The notes under the pieces are model-generated. The model did not search any database. It was not told where the DNA came from and was given only the letters and a program-made list of their open reading frames with translations. This document shows positions 7,519-13,801 of a stretch of DNA of 17,009 nucleotides, piece after piece (positions within the stretch are counted from its first letter, which is position 1; each line of letters opens with the position of its first letter). The translations under genes were made by a program, and so were the position numbers. Origin of the DNA: Zymomonas sp. (GTDB lineage: Bacteria > Pseudomonadota > Alphaproteobacteria > Sphingomonadales > Sphingomonadaceae); contig JAIYAJ010000566.1 of NCBI GenBank assembly GCA_027489105.1, forward strand, positions 1 to 17,009, written 5' to 3'.

Positions 7519-7582
7519 GGGGTCTATTGGACGCAGAGGGCCAAGGTAGCGGACGTGTCCACAGGGGCGGGGTCTATTGGAC
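7519..7582. repeat. Two 14-bp direct repeats exactly 50 bp apart, res-like
   Basis: GGGGTCTATTGGAC occurs at 7519-7532 and 7569-7582. Read on the minus strand each is GTCCAATAGACCCC, and a related GTCCAAATGTC lies at 7503-7513 in the opposite orientation. They stand 65 to 130 bp upstream of the resolvase start, where the subsites of a res site usually lie. TGTC/GTCC-type half-sites fit resolvase binding, but the crossover subsite cannot be picked out with confidence. Confidence 0.5.
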
Positions 7583-7735
7583 AAGCCGAGGCGAGAGTGC
7601 TGGGCGCTTTGCGCAAATCTGAACGACCGAGACCCCACCGGGGGAAACCTGCATCCGCCGGTACGTGTAGGCCTCTCAGATCTGGGACCCCATGGGATGC
7701 GTTGAGGTTTGTTTCTCCCCGGAGCCATAGCCGTT

Positions 7736-7810
7736 CTAGCGGGATTGGCGGGCCTCCAGCTCCTTCAATATCGCGATGTTCTGGTCTTCGTGGAAACTGC
7801 TGCGCTCCAT
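7736..7810 (-). pseudogene. Remnant of an IS3-family transposase orfA
   Basis: From an ATG at 7810 the frame reads MERSSFHEDQNIAILKELEA, then R-Q-S-R and a TAG. This resembles the start of IS3-family OrfA (MKRSRFTEEQIIGILKEQEAG type) at most positions, but stops after 24 residues where the helix-turn-helix should continue. No orfB, terminal inverted repeats or target duplication could be found around it. It is a small relic of an insertion sequence, which fits an island built by several insertions. Confidence 0.5.
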
Positions 7811-8013
7811 ATGTCCGCCCTAAGCTGTGGCGGAATCTATCGAAATCGGGAGGAGATCGAGGATCTCAGTTCACGGTTTACGAAACCTTTTCAGGGTTAC
7901 TGTGCGTGCACGAAGCATCATCAAAGGCGTTCTAGTTTTCGACTTTCCGACCTTGATTTGGGGAATAATCGAGGTGAATCTAAAGACGATTTATTCAACC
8001 GAGCCGAGGTTCT

Positions 8014-8490
8014 ATGTCGAGACGCTATCTGGGGATATCAGCAAGCAGTGAAGTGGTGACGGTGGTAGAGGCCGAAATACCGAATGACACCTCCGCTCCT
8101 ATCGTAATTCTCGGCGATAGCACCTGGAGGCTCCAGAAAGGCGATAGGGCTGCTGCCTACGCCGTGCTTCACCAGCAATGCGTGGACCATATTCGGGAGA
8201 ACAAGATTGAAGGTGTCGTCATAAAGGCTAGCGCCGTTCCACAAGGGGCAGCCAGGCTCAACTTGCTCGTCAGCGCCGAGGTTCGTGGGGTAGTGATGGC
8301 GGCGGCCGCCTCGGTCTGTTGCAACACGACGGCCGTGACGGCTGGCTCGATCAGCAGAAACTATGGTGACCGCAAGATTGCAGAGTACATAGCCGATGAC
8401 GAATTCTGGGCGTCGGTGACGACCGGCGGGACGCTACGAAAAACCAGCCGCGAGGCGACGATGCTGCTTGTGGCGCACAGGAATAACTGA
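8014..8490 (+). CDS. Possible RuvC/RNase H-fold protein paired with a kinase
   Basis: This encodes 158 residues from ATG 8014, with GAGG five bases upstream. I do not recognise a named family. The pattern of strands and helices recalls a compact RuvC-like RNase H fold: YLGISASSEVVTVVEAE at the start where RuvC has a G-I-D strand, KIEGVVIKASAV in the middle, EVRGVVMAAAASVC with Glu89, and a last helix KTSREATMLLVAH with Glu147. The first catalytic Asp of RuvC-type enzymes is Ser here, so if the fold is right the protein is probably inactive or altered. It has no signal peptide or membrane segment. The stop overlaps the kinase start (TGATG at 8488-8492), so the two are made together. I infer that it is the kinase's partner, sensor or substrate. 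Confidence 0.5.
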   Translation: MSRRYLGISASSEVVTVVEAEIPNDTSAPIVILGDSTWRLQKGDRAAAYAVLHQQCVDHIRENKIEGVVIKASAVPQGAARLNLLVSAEVRGVVMAAAASVCCNTTAVTAGSISRNYGDRKIAEYIADDEFWASVTTGGTLRKTSREATMLLVAHRNN

Positions 8491-9545
8491 TGTCGGGCGT
8501 GTTTCACTCCAAGCTCGTAGTTGGCACCAAGCTCGGTAACGGCCATTTTGGCGAGGTTTACGAGGCCGACGATCCCGTTCACGGCAAGATTGCCGTCAAG
8601 ATCATTACCCGGGACAAGGCCATGCATCCGTCCGAAGTCAATGACGATGCTAAATGGGAGGTGCGCAAAGCATCCATACACAAAGAAGCACAGTTTTTGT
8701 CACGCGCTACACACCGGAACGTTGTTCCGGTGCATTCGATAAACGAAACACCGGATGGAAATTCGGTTCAGATCTGCATGGCGTACTGTCCGGGCGGCTC
8801 GTACCAGTCGGTTTTCGACAAAGCGCCCATGGCCCTGTTGGCCGCCCGAAAGCTCGGCACTGAAGTGCTGCTTGGTCTGGGTGCGCTCCACACCCGAGGG
8901 ATGCTCCATAGAGACATCAAGCCAGGAAACATCCTTTGTGATGCAGCGGGCGTTGCACAGATCAGCGACTTCGGCCTGGTCACCGATGACCTGATCCTCG
9001 GCTATGGATCTCAGGCCGGATACTCCGATCACATTGCCTTCGAAGTTTGGCAGGGCGGCGCCACAAGCATCAAGTCTGACATCTGGGCGTTCGGCATGAC
9101 AATGTTCCGAATGCTGCATGGCAAGACCTGGTACGAGGAGGCGCCATCGCCGCAGCGCATCGTCCAATTGGGGAACTTCGCAGACACGCTGAAGTGGCTT
9201 CCCCACATTCCTCCCAACTGGCGCCGGTCGATCCGCGCCATGCTGCGCGACGATCCCGCCAAACGCTTCCAGAACAGTGCACAAGCCATGAATGCCATGT
9301 CGGCACTTGCGACTTCGCCAGAATGGACGGTCAACGTGGCACCGGAACTCGTTCGCTGGGAGCTGCTGTCGAGAACCCGCAAGAATGTGGTCGAATGGCA
9401 TCGTGAGTCAGCGCGGAAACATCGCTGGAGTGCCTGGAGTGAGCCGTTAGGCATCAGCGGACGGAAGATGACGCTGGGCGGTTCGAATGGCACAATCGGT
9501 CGTAGTCAGGCCGTTGCTGAACTCGAGGGATACTTTCGAAGCTAA
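8490..9545 (+). CDS. Hanks-type Ser/Thr protein kinase
   Basis: This encodes 351 residues. All core kinase motifs are present: glycine loop LGNGHFGEVYEA (16-25), VAIK-type Lys37 (KIAVKII), helix C Glu66 (HKEAQFL), the catalytic loop LHRDIKPGNIL (Asp142, Lys144, Asn147), DFG at 160-162, and SDIWAFGMTMF (196-206) of the F helix. The usual APE is replaced by AFE. It should transfer phosphate from ATP to Ser/Thr. There is no transmembrane segment and no PASTA or other sensor domain, so it is cytosolic, unlike PknB-type kinases. After the kinase fold, from about residue 275, comes a tail of about 75 residues, basic and Trp-rich, that I do not recognise. It is coupled to the upstream gene and ends 4 bp into the end of the convergent zinc-ribbon gene. 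Solitary cytosolic kinases of this type occur in phage defence loci, which is only context here. Confidence 0.92.
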   Translation: MSGVFHSKLVVGTKLGNGHFGEVYEADDPVHGKIAVKIITRDKAMHPSEVNDDAKWEVRKASIHKEAQFLSRATHRNVVPVHSINETPDGNSVQICMAYCPGGSYQSVFDKAPMALLAARKLGTEVLLGLGALHTRGMLHRDIKPGNILCDAAGVAQISDFGLVTDDLILGYGSQAGYSDHIAFEVWQGGATSIKSDIWAFGMTMFRMLHGKTWYEEAPSPQRIVQLGNFADTLKWLPHIPPNWRRSIRAMLRDDPAKRFQNSAQAMNAMSALATSPEWTVNVAPELVRWELLSRTRKNVVEWHRESARKHRWSAWSEPLGISGRKMTLGGSNGTIGRSQAVAELEGYFRS

Positions 9546-9847
9546 CTCACGCGAAGCCTGCGGGGCAGATGATGGCCACTGGCGAGGTCGGAAACCGTAA
9601 AAGGCCGCAGGTCTAGCTTGGCCGCGGCCGTTGCCCGTCTCGTCTCAACGCAACGGTTGCAGTAGTCGCTCGTAGCCATCACGCCGGGCGCCGGGCGCCA
9701 GTACCGCCCGCAATGGCGGCAGGTGGGTAAGCTTACCATCAGGTTTGGAGGCATTTGCGTGGTTCCCGAAGCGAACAAATCATGAACTTTTACTCGGCGA
9801 ATGTCAAGATGCGTCGCTTGCTCGTTTGAAATCGTGATCGAACTCAA
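9542..9847 (-). CDS. Small zinc-ribbon protein of the XRE/ImmA operon
   Basis: This encodes 101 residues. I know no family for it. Two CxxC knuckles (C43-R-H-C46 and C63-N-R-C66), 16 residues apart, form a treble-clef or zinc-ribbon site. The rest is polar and basic, and a hydrophobic VSDLASGHHLPRRLRVS ends the protein. The TTG start at 9847 overlaps the TGA of the ImmA gene (TTGA), which argues for translational coupling and for this start rather than a later ATG. As third gene of the XRE-ImmA operon it may be an anti-repressor, a DNA-binding partner, or an adaptor. The tail overlaps the end of the kinase gene on the other strand by 4 bp. Confidence 0.65.
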   Translation of the reverse strand: MSSITISNEQATHLDIRRVKVHDLFASGTTQMPPNLMVSLPTCRHCGRYWRPAPGVMATSDYCNRCVETRRATAAAKLDLRPFTVSDLASGHHLPRRLRVS

Positions 9848-10743
9848 CGGGGGGCCGCGATGAAGCGGTCATAGCAATCCTCGACTTCAGGCTCATCGTG
9901 ATCCATCATTGGGGCTTGTGGCTCAAGGTGGAGAAGCGTGAACTCGAGCTCGTAGCGGGTCGAACGGACGCACATCTCAAGCGCAGGCTCTGGAAACCAG
10001 ACGCCCTGGTCGCGCCACACACCCTGCCTGGCCTCGTCCGTAAAATCGCCTGTCACCGCCGTGGCTGTTTCGGGCAGTTCGAATACTTCCTTCTTGGTTC
10101 GGATGAAGCGTCCGGATTTGAATGCACTCTTGCTTGATTTTGCCCAGTGGGCAAACCCTTGGTTGGACACAACAAGGACAGAGCGTCGCTCGGTGTATTC
10201 GAGCCAGCGCAAGATGGCAGCAGTCAATGACACTCCATATCGGTTTGCCATCACGCCGAGTACTTCGAATGACGGCACGTCGCTCGGCCCGAGCTGACGC
10301 CTGAAGTCATGCAGCGGCATAAGGATTGACGCCGCGAACTCATCAGCCTCCTTTTCAATGCCTTCGCCCGCCCGATACAGAATTTCCTTGTCACCGCATC
10401 GAATGCCATCGGGCCCGAGCAGGTGTCGATGCAGGACATAGTGCCCGAACTCGTGGCCGATGGTGAAGTTTCGCCGCCCATCAGACTGGTTCTGATCGTA
10501 GGCAATCGCCCAACGACGCGGGACCGTCTCACTGGGTACCAGTATGCCGGCGCAACCGGAACCAAGATTTCTCGCCTCAACCATGGCGATAGCTTCTTCG
10601 CCGGGGTTTCGGACGGAGTAGCCGAGCGCCAGTTCCTTCATGTCCACCGGCGTGCGATCGAACCGATCTTCGCCGAATACCGCATCGAGCACCTTGGTGA
10701 TGCGGTTTGCTTCGGCCAAGGGGCGCAGTGTCCTGTCAGTCAT
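9844..10743 (-). CDS. ImmA/IrrE-family zinc metallopeptidase
   Basis: This encodes 299 residues. The thermolysin-like motif is HEFGH (His97, Glu98, His101), followed by EKEADEFAASILMP (130-143), which supplies the third zinc ligand (Glu132) and the typical LMP of the family. ImmA/IrrE enzymes cut a partner XRE-type repressor on a signal such as DNA damage or a phage or element signal, and so release the genes it holds down. Here the partner is directly upstream: the repressor's stop codon overlaps this ATG by 8 bases. The C-terminal 120 residues (from about 180) go beyond the peptidase core and may be the sensor part, as in IrrE/DdrO systems. The protein is cytosolic, with no signal peptide. 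Confidence 0.9.
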   Translation of the reverse strand: MTDRTLRPLAEANRITKVLDAVFGEDRFDRTPVDMKELALGYSVRNPGEEAIAMVEARNLGSGCAGILVPSETVPRRWAIAYDQNQSDGRRNFTIGHEFGHYVLHRHLLGPDGIRCGDKEILYRAGEGIEKEADEFAASILMPLHDFRRQLGPSDVPSFEVLGVMANRYGVSLTAAILRWLEYTERRSVLVVSNQGFAHWAKSSKSAFKSGRFIRTKKEVFELPETATAVTGDFTDEARQGVWRDQGVWFPEPALEMCVRSTRYELEFTLLHLEPQAPMMDHDEPEVEDCYDRFIAAPR

Positions 10744-11065
10744 CGTCTTTGGACGGCATTGCGTTCAAAGTATCGGCGATCGCGCGTATCTGGCGCCGGG
10801 TTTCCTCGGACATCTTGCTGTACTTTCTGAAAAAGGCCTTGTCCTCGGCCACCGTCTCCTCCTCATTGCCGAGCAGATAGTCCGTTGTGACCCGCAGAGC
10901 CTTGGCGATTTCAGCCATTTTTTCGGCAGACGGTCGCGGCGGGTTCTTGTTCTCCAGCTCCCAGATATAACTCTTGGAGGAATTGGAAAGTTTGGCGAGC
11001 TGGTCGAGCGTCAGCTTTGCTTCGGTGCGGAGCGCTTTGATGCGCGTCCCGAAAGTCTGTTCCAT
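10736..11065 (-). CDS. XRE-family transcriptional repressor
   Basis: This encodes 109 residues from the ATG at 11065 (MEQTFGTRIK). A GAAGAAGG ribosome site lies 11 bases before it. A longer frame opens at 11128, but its extra residues do not resemble a helix-turn-helix protein. Residues 7-66 form a classical HTH_3 domain (IKALRTEAKLTLDQLAKLSNSSKSY, then ELENKNPPRPSAEKMAEIAKALRVTTDYLL). The tail of about 40 residues is probably for dimerisation and is a likely site for ImmA cleavage. It stands at the head of the operon with ImmA and faces the ubiquitin-like operon. The palindrome at 11144-11163, which lies over the start sites of both promoters, is the natural operator. It would then repress both itself and the ubiquitin-like operon. 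Confidence 0.9.
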   Translation of the reverse strand: MEQTFGTRIKALRTEAKLTLDQLAKLSNSSKSYIWELENKNPPRPSAEKMAEIAKALRVTTDYLLGNEEETVAEDKAFFRKYSKMSEETRRQIRAIADTLNAMPSKDDD

Positions 11066-11115
11066 GGTGGCATGAACCTTCTTCAAAAGTTCGGAGTGGC
11101 CGCACATTGCATACC

Positions 11116-11144
11116 TTGACTCCCGCATGCAACCGTCCTATCTA
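11116..11144 (+). promoter_or_regulatory. Sigma70-like promoter of the ubiquitin-like operon
   Basis: TTGACT at 11116-11121 and TATCTA at 11139-11144 stand 17 bases apart, the ideal distance. Transcription would begin near 11151, inside the palindrome, giving a leader of about 147 bases before the Ubl-E2 start codon. Confidence 0.6.
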
Positions 11145-11163
11145 AGTTCGGAGTAGCGAACTT
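11144..11163. promoter_or_regulatory. Probable XRE operator palindrome
   Basis: AAGTTCG-GAGTAG-CGAACTT has perfect 7-bp arms around 6 bases. It touches the -10 box of the plus promoter and covers the start sites of both promoters, so a bound dimer would block both transcripts. Its size and spacing fit dimeric HTH_3 repressors. Confidence 0.65.
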
Positions 11164-11170
11164 CAATCTA

Positions 11171-11198
11171 ATTTTACCGAACACGATCCTCAGGTCAA
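11171..11198 (-). promoter_or_regulatory. Sigma70-like promoter of the XRE/ImmA operon
   Basis: On the minus strand TTGACC (11198-11193) is followed after 16 bases by TAAAAT (11176-11171). The start would be near 11164, at the edge of the palindrome, with a leader of about 100 bases before the XRE ATG at 11065. It points towards the plus promoter, so the two are face to face. Confidence 0.55.
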
Positions 11199-11247
11199 AG
11201 CGCTGCTTCCCGAGTTCGGAGTACGCGTATCGAATTCGCCAACAACA

Positions 11248-11259
11248 GAACTTCGGTTC
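11248..11259 (+). other. Small GAAC-TTCG-GTTC hairpin in the operon leader
   Basis: In RNA this would be a 4-bp stem closed by a UUCG tetraloop, with a C-G closing pair just inside the loop boundary in some registers. It lies 38 bases before the Ubl-E2 start codon. It may be a stability element or chance; its arms also resemble the operator half-sites (GAACTT/GTTCG). Confidence 0.3.
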
Positions 11260-11297
11260 GAAACCACGATTACTCTACCCTGAAAGGAAACGAGCAC

Positions 11298-12407
11298 ATG
11301 ACTATCGAAGAAAACAGCGCCGCGCTGGCTCGCGGCACTCCATCGGTTATCATTCGCGTTGCCGGCACCAACCTGGTTTCCCGCGAGGTTGAACTCGACA
11401 CCTACACGCCGACCGGCGGCAAGATCGGGAATGCCGCCGGCTTTAGTGGTGACCAGCACCCCTACGTGCTCCAGTGGCGCGAAGACGGCGATCTGGAAGA
11501 AATCCGCACTCACGAAGAGGCTGACCTACGCAAGGGCATGCGCTTCATCGTGGCAGAGTCCAGCAGCAGCAATCGCATCACCATCGACGACGATCAGTAC
11601 GATTGGCCCGCAGACGTGATCTCGGGCGCCGTCGTGCGCAAGCTTGGCAATGTGCCGGCCGACACGAACATCTTCCTCGAGCGCGAAGATGAGCCGGACC
11701 GCCAGGTTCTCGATGCTGATGTGATCCCGGTCAAGCGCGATGGCGTCGAGGAGTTCAAGAGCCGCAAGGCTGTGTGGGAACTCGTCGTGCAGAATGTCAA
11801 GATCAAGTCGAACACCCCCGAAATCCGTGCATCCGATGCAATGATCCAGGCCGGCTTCGATGATCCGAGCGCGTGGATCATCACTCTCAAGGTGGACGGT
11901 CAGCCCAAGCGCCAGATCAATGCCAACGACCTGGTCGACCTGCGCACGCCGGGCATCGAAAAGCTTCGCCTGACGCCCAAGCAGGTCGACAACGGTGAGG
12001 CGCGCCCAGCGCCTCACCGTATGTTCGATCTTCTTGATGTCGACCACGCCTACCTCGACAATCTGGGGCTTTTCTGGGAGACCGTAGTCGAAGGAGAGCA
12101 GCGCTGGCTAGTGATCTCCGATTACCCTGTTGCCCCCGGCTACCAGGTGAGCGCGGTTCAACTTGCCCTGCTGGTCCCATTGACCTATCCCCAGGCCCAG
12201 ATCGATATGTTCCACGCCTTCCCGGCGCTGGTGAAAAACGACGGTGGCGCCATTCCTAATCTGATGGAACAGCCCATCGGTGGTGTCACGTTCCAGACCT
12301 GGTCGCGCCATCGCGGCCAGGGCTCGGTGTGGAACCCGCGCCTTGACAATGTTGTGACTCATCTTGCGCTGGTGGAATCGGCGATCGCCAAGGAGGTGGG
12401 CGAGTGA
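11298..12407 (+). CDS. Triple ubiquitin-like domains fused to an E2-like domain
   Basis: This encodes 369 residues. AAGGA lies nine bases before the ATG. Four parts can be read: Ubl-1 (about 16-87), Ubl-2 (about 92-157, NRITIDDDQYDWPADVISG...DADVIPVKRDGVEEF, of the bacterial multiubiquitin type), Ubl-3 (about 159-232, ending in DLRTPGIEKLRLTP), and an E2/UBC-like domain (about 240-369) with GYQVSAVQLALLVPLTYP, DMFHAFPAL, TWSRHR and WNPRLDNVVTHLALV. This resembles the prokaryotic E2 family E. Such proteins are known from comparative genomics beside E1-JAB proteins. The whole chain contains no cysteine, so a thioester on the E2 is impossible; His338 of WSRHR is the conserved polar residue near the usual active site. 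No clear Gly-Gly end follows any Ubl. The downstream JAB peptidase might cut between the domains. The stop overlaps the next start (GTGA). Confidence 0.85.
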   Translation: MTIEENSAALARGTPSVIIRVAGTNLVSREVELDTYTPTGGKIGNAAGFSGDQHPYVLQWREDGDLEEIRTHEEADLRKGMRFIVAESSSSNRITIDDDQYDWPADVISGAVVRKLGNVPADTNIFLEREDEPDRQVLDADVIPVKRDGVEEFKSRKAVWELVVQNVKIKSNTPEIRASDAMIQAGFDDPSAWIITLKVDGQPKRQINANDLVDLRTPGIEKLRLTPKQVDNGEARPAPHRMFDLLDVDHAYLDNLGLFWETVVEGEQRWLVISDYPVAPGYQVSAVQLALLVPLTYPQAQIDMFHAFPALVKNDGGAIPNLMEQPIGGVTFQTWSRHRGQGSVWNPRLDNVVTHLALVESAIAKEVGE

Positions 12408-13801
12408 CCGGGCATGATACTCTCGTCCTGACGGCTCGAGACCATCGTGCTCTCAAGGCGCATCTGATCTGTGGCGACGGCAAGGAGGCCGCCGCCATCC
12501 TGCTTTGCAAGGCTACCACGGGTGAGCGGCGCCGCCTCCTGGTCGCCGAATTCATCATCGTACCCCACGATGCCTGCCCGGTCCGCACGCCGGTCCGCAT
12601 CGTTTGGCCCGGCGATTACATTGAAGCCGCCATTGACCGCGCCGAAGCTGACGACCTGCTCGTTATCCTGATCCACTCCCACCCGGGCGGCTGGCTCGAA
12701 TTTTCGGAGGTCGACGATGCCAGCGATGGCGTCACCATGCCGGCCCTTCTTGCCGCATGCGGGAGTCAGCACGGCTCTGCCATCATGACGCACGATGGGG
12801 TAATCCGCGCCCGTCTCTACGATGGCGAGATGAAGATAAAGCCCGTCGATCTGGTCACGGTGGCAGGGGACGACATCCAGTATTGGTGGAACAGCTCTAT
12901 CGCAGATGCTCAGCTCGTACCGTGGCCGCTGGCCTTCACCAGCGGAATGCGGGATCAATTCGAGTGCTTGAACATCGCCATTGTCGGCGTCTCCGGCACC
13001 GGGTCGCTAGCGGCTGAACAACTAGCGCGAATGGGTGCCAAAGTCACTCTGGTCGACTTTGACCGCATTGAGCACAAGAACCTGAACCGCATCGTCAACG
13101 CCACTATCGCCGATGCTGATGTCAACCGCCTGAAGGTGGACATGTTCACCGACGCGGTGGGTCGGTATCGCGGTCCGAATATTGCGACTGCCATTGCCGA
13201 GAACATCAACTCTCGCAAGGCAATTTTCGCGGTCAGCCAATGCGACGTGATCTTCAGTTGCGTCGACACCCACGAGGCAAGGCAGATTGTTGACCTGATC
13301 GCAGCTGCTTTTCTCATCCCCTTGTTCGACGTGGGCGTTGTCATTCCAACGCGGAAGGTAGGGAGCGACGGTGTAGCAATCGCCGACGTTTGTGGACGGG
13401 TCGACTACGTCCAGCCTGGCGGTTCTACTCTTGCAGACCGGCGCGTGTTCACCCCCGAGAGTCTTCGCGCGGAGTGGCTGCGTAAGGCGAATCCGGACGC
13501 ATTCCGAGAAGAGCAGGAAGCCGGCTACATCAAGGGATTGGCCGAGCAGGCACCTTCCGTCATTTCCCTCAATATGCGCGCAAGCTCGGCCGTCGTGATG
13601 GAGTTCATCGCTCGTACCTTCCCGTTCAGGCACGGTGCCAATGAGCTTTATGCCCGGACCACGTTCAGCCTGGCGGCAGCCGAGGAGGACTACACCCCGG
13701 AGAGCGAATTCGATCGCAACCCCGACACGGAGCTTGCCCGAAGCGAAGAAGAGCCGTTGTTGGGCATTCCCGCTCTTGGCAAGTCAAAGGATGGCAAATG
13801 A
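12404..13801 (+). CDS. JAB peptidase fused to E1-like (ThiF) activating enzyme
   Basis: This encodes 465 residues from a GTG at 12404, which overlaps the upstream stop; AGGAGGTGG at 12391-12399 is a near-perfect ribosome site. The N-terminal JAB/JAMM metalloprotease has Glu49 and HSHPGGWLEFSEVD, the full H-x-H-x7-S-x2-D zinc motif (His91, His93, Ser101, Asp104); such domains cut Ubl conjugates or precursors. From about 185 comes a ThiF/E1 Rossmann domain: VGVSGTG (194-200), LVDFDRIEHKNLNR (216-229, with the ATP-binding Asp and Asn/Arg), Lys244 and CVDTHEAR (286-293). It would adenylate a Ubl C-terminus with ATP. After GRVDYVQPGG the usual CLxC is missing and STLAD stands there; Cys330, directly before GRV, is the nearest thiol. 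The fusion places activation and removal in one protein. ThiF or MoeB of cofactor synthesis is excluded by the JAB domain and neighbours. Confidence 0.9.
   Translation: MTGHDTLVLTARDHRALKAHLICGDGKEAAAILLCKATTGERRRLLVAEFIIVPHDACPVRTPVRIVWPGDYIEAAIDRAEADDLLVILIHSHPGGWLEFSEVDDASDGVTMPALLAACGSQHGSAIMTHDGVIRARLYDGEMKIKPVDLVTVAGDDIQYWWNSSIADAQLVPWPLAFTSGMRDQFECLNIAIVGVSGTGSLAAEQLARMGAKVTLVDFDRIEHKNLNRIVNATIADADVNRLKVDMFTDAVGRYRGPNIATAIAENINSRKAIFAVSQCDVIFSCVDTHEARQIVDLIAAAFLIPLFDVGVVIPTRKVGSDGVAIADVCGRVDYVQPGGSTLADRRVFTPESLRAEWLRKANPDAFREEQEAGYIKGLAEQAPSVISLNMRASSAVVMEFIARTFPFRHGANELYARTTFSLAAAEEDYTPESEFDRNPDTELARSEEEPLLGIPALGKSKDGK

Larger units (their letters stand above)
7455..8013. other. Intergenic region between resolvase and kinase pair
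   Basis: This region of about 560 bp holds the resolvase leader, the res-like repeats, the IS3 orfA remnant, and roughly 200 bp that must carry the promoter of the kinase pair. I could not pick a promoter with confidence. Several frames are open here (for example plus strand 7709-8059), but they lack ribosome sites and family resemblance. Confidence 0.4.
11088..11222. repeat. Three direct copies of AGTTCGGAGT
   Basis: The 10-mer occurs at 11088-11097, 11145-11154 and 11213-11222, with steps of 57 and 68 bases. The middle copy is part of the perfect palindrome. The first and third are half-sites with poor second arms. The arrangement resembles a main operator with two auxiliary sites for a repressor that binds cooperatively, as in phage control regions. 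Confidence 0.65.

Noticed and set aside
7709..8059. Plus-strand open frame upstream of the kinase pair
   Set aside because: It has no ribosome site, no family resemblance, overlaps the IS3 remnant and runs into the 8014 gene in another frame.
11066..11128. N-terminal extension of the XRE repressor to 11128
   Set aside because: The extra residues do not fit a helix-turn-helix protein, and the inner ATG has a ribosome site. The extension would also run over a repeat half-site.
12404..13801. E1-like protein as ThiF/MoeB of thiamine or molybdopterin synthesis
   Set aside because: It carries an N-terminal JAB protease and lies in an operon with Ubl-E2 and DUF6527; no cofactor genes are near.
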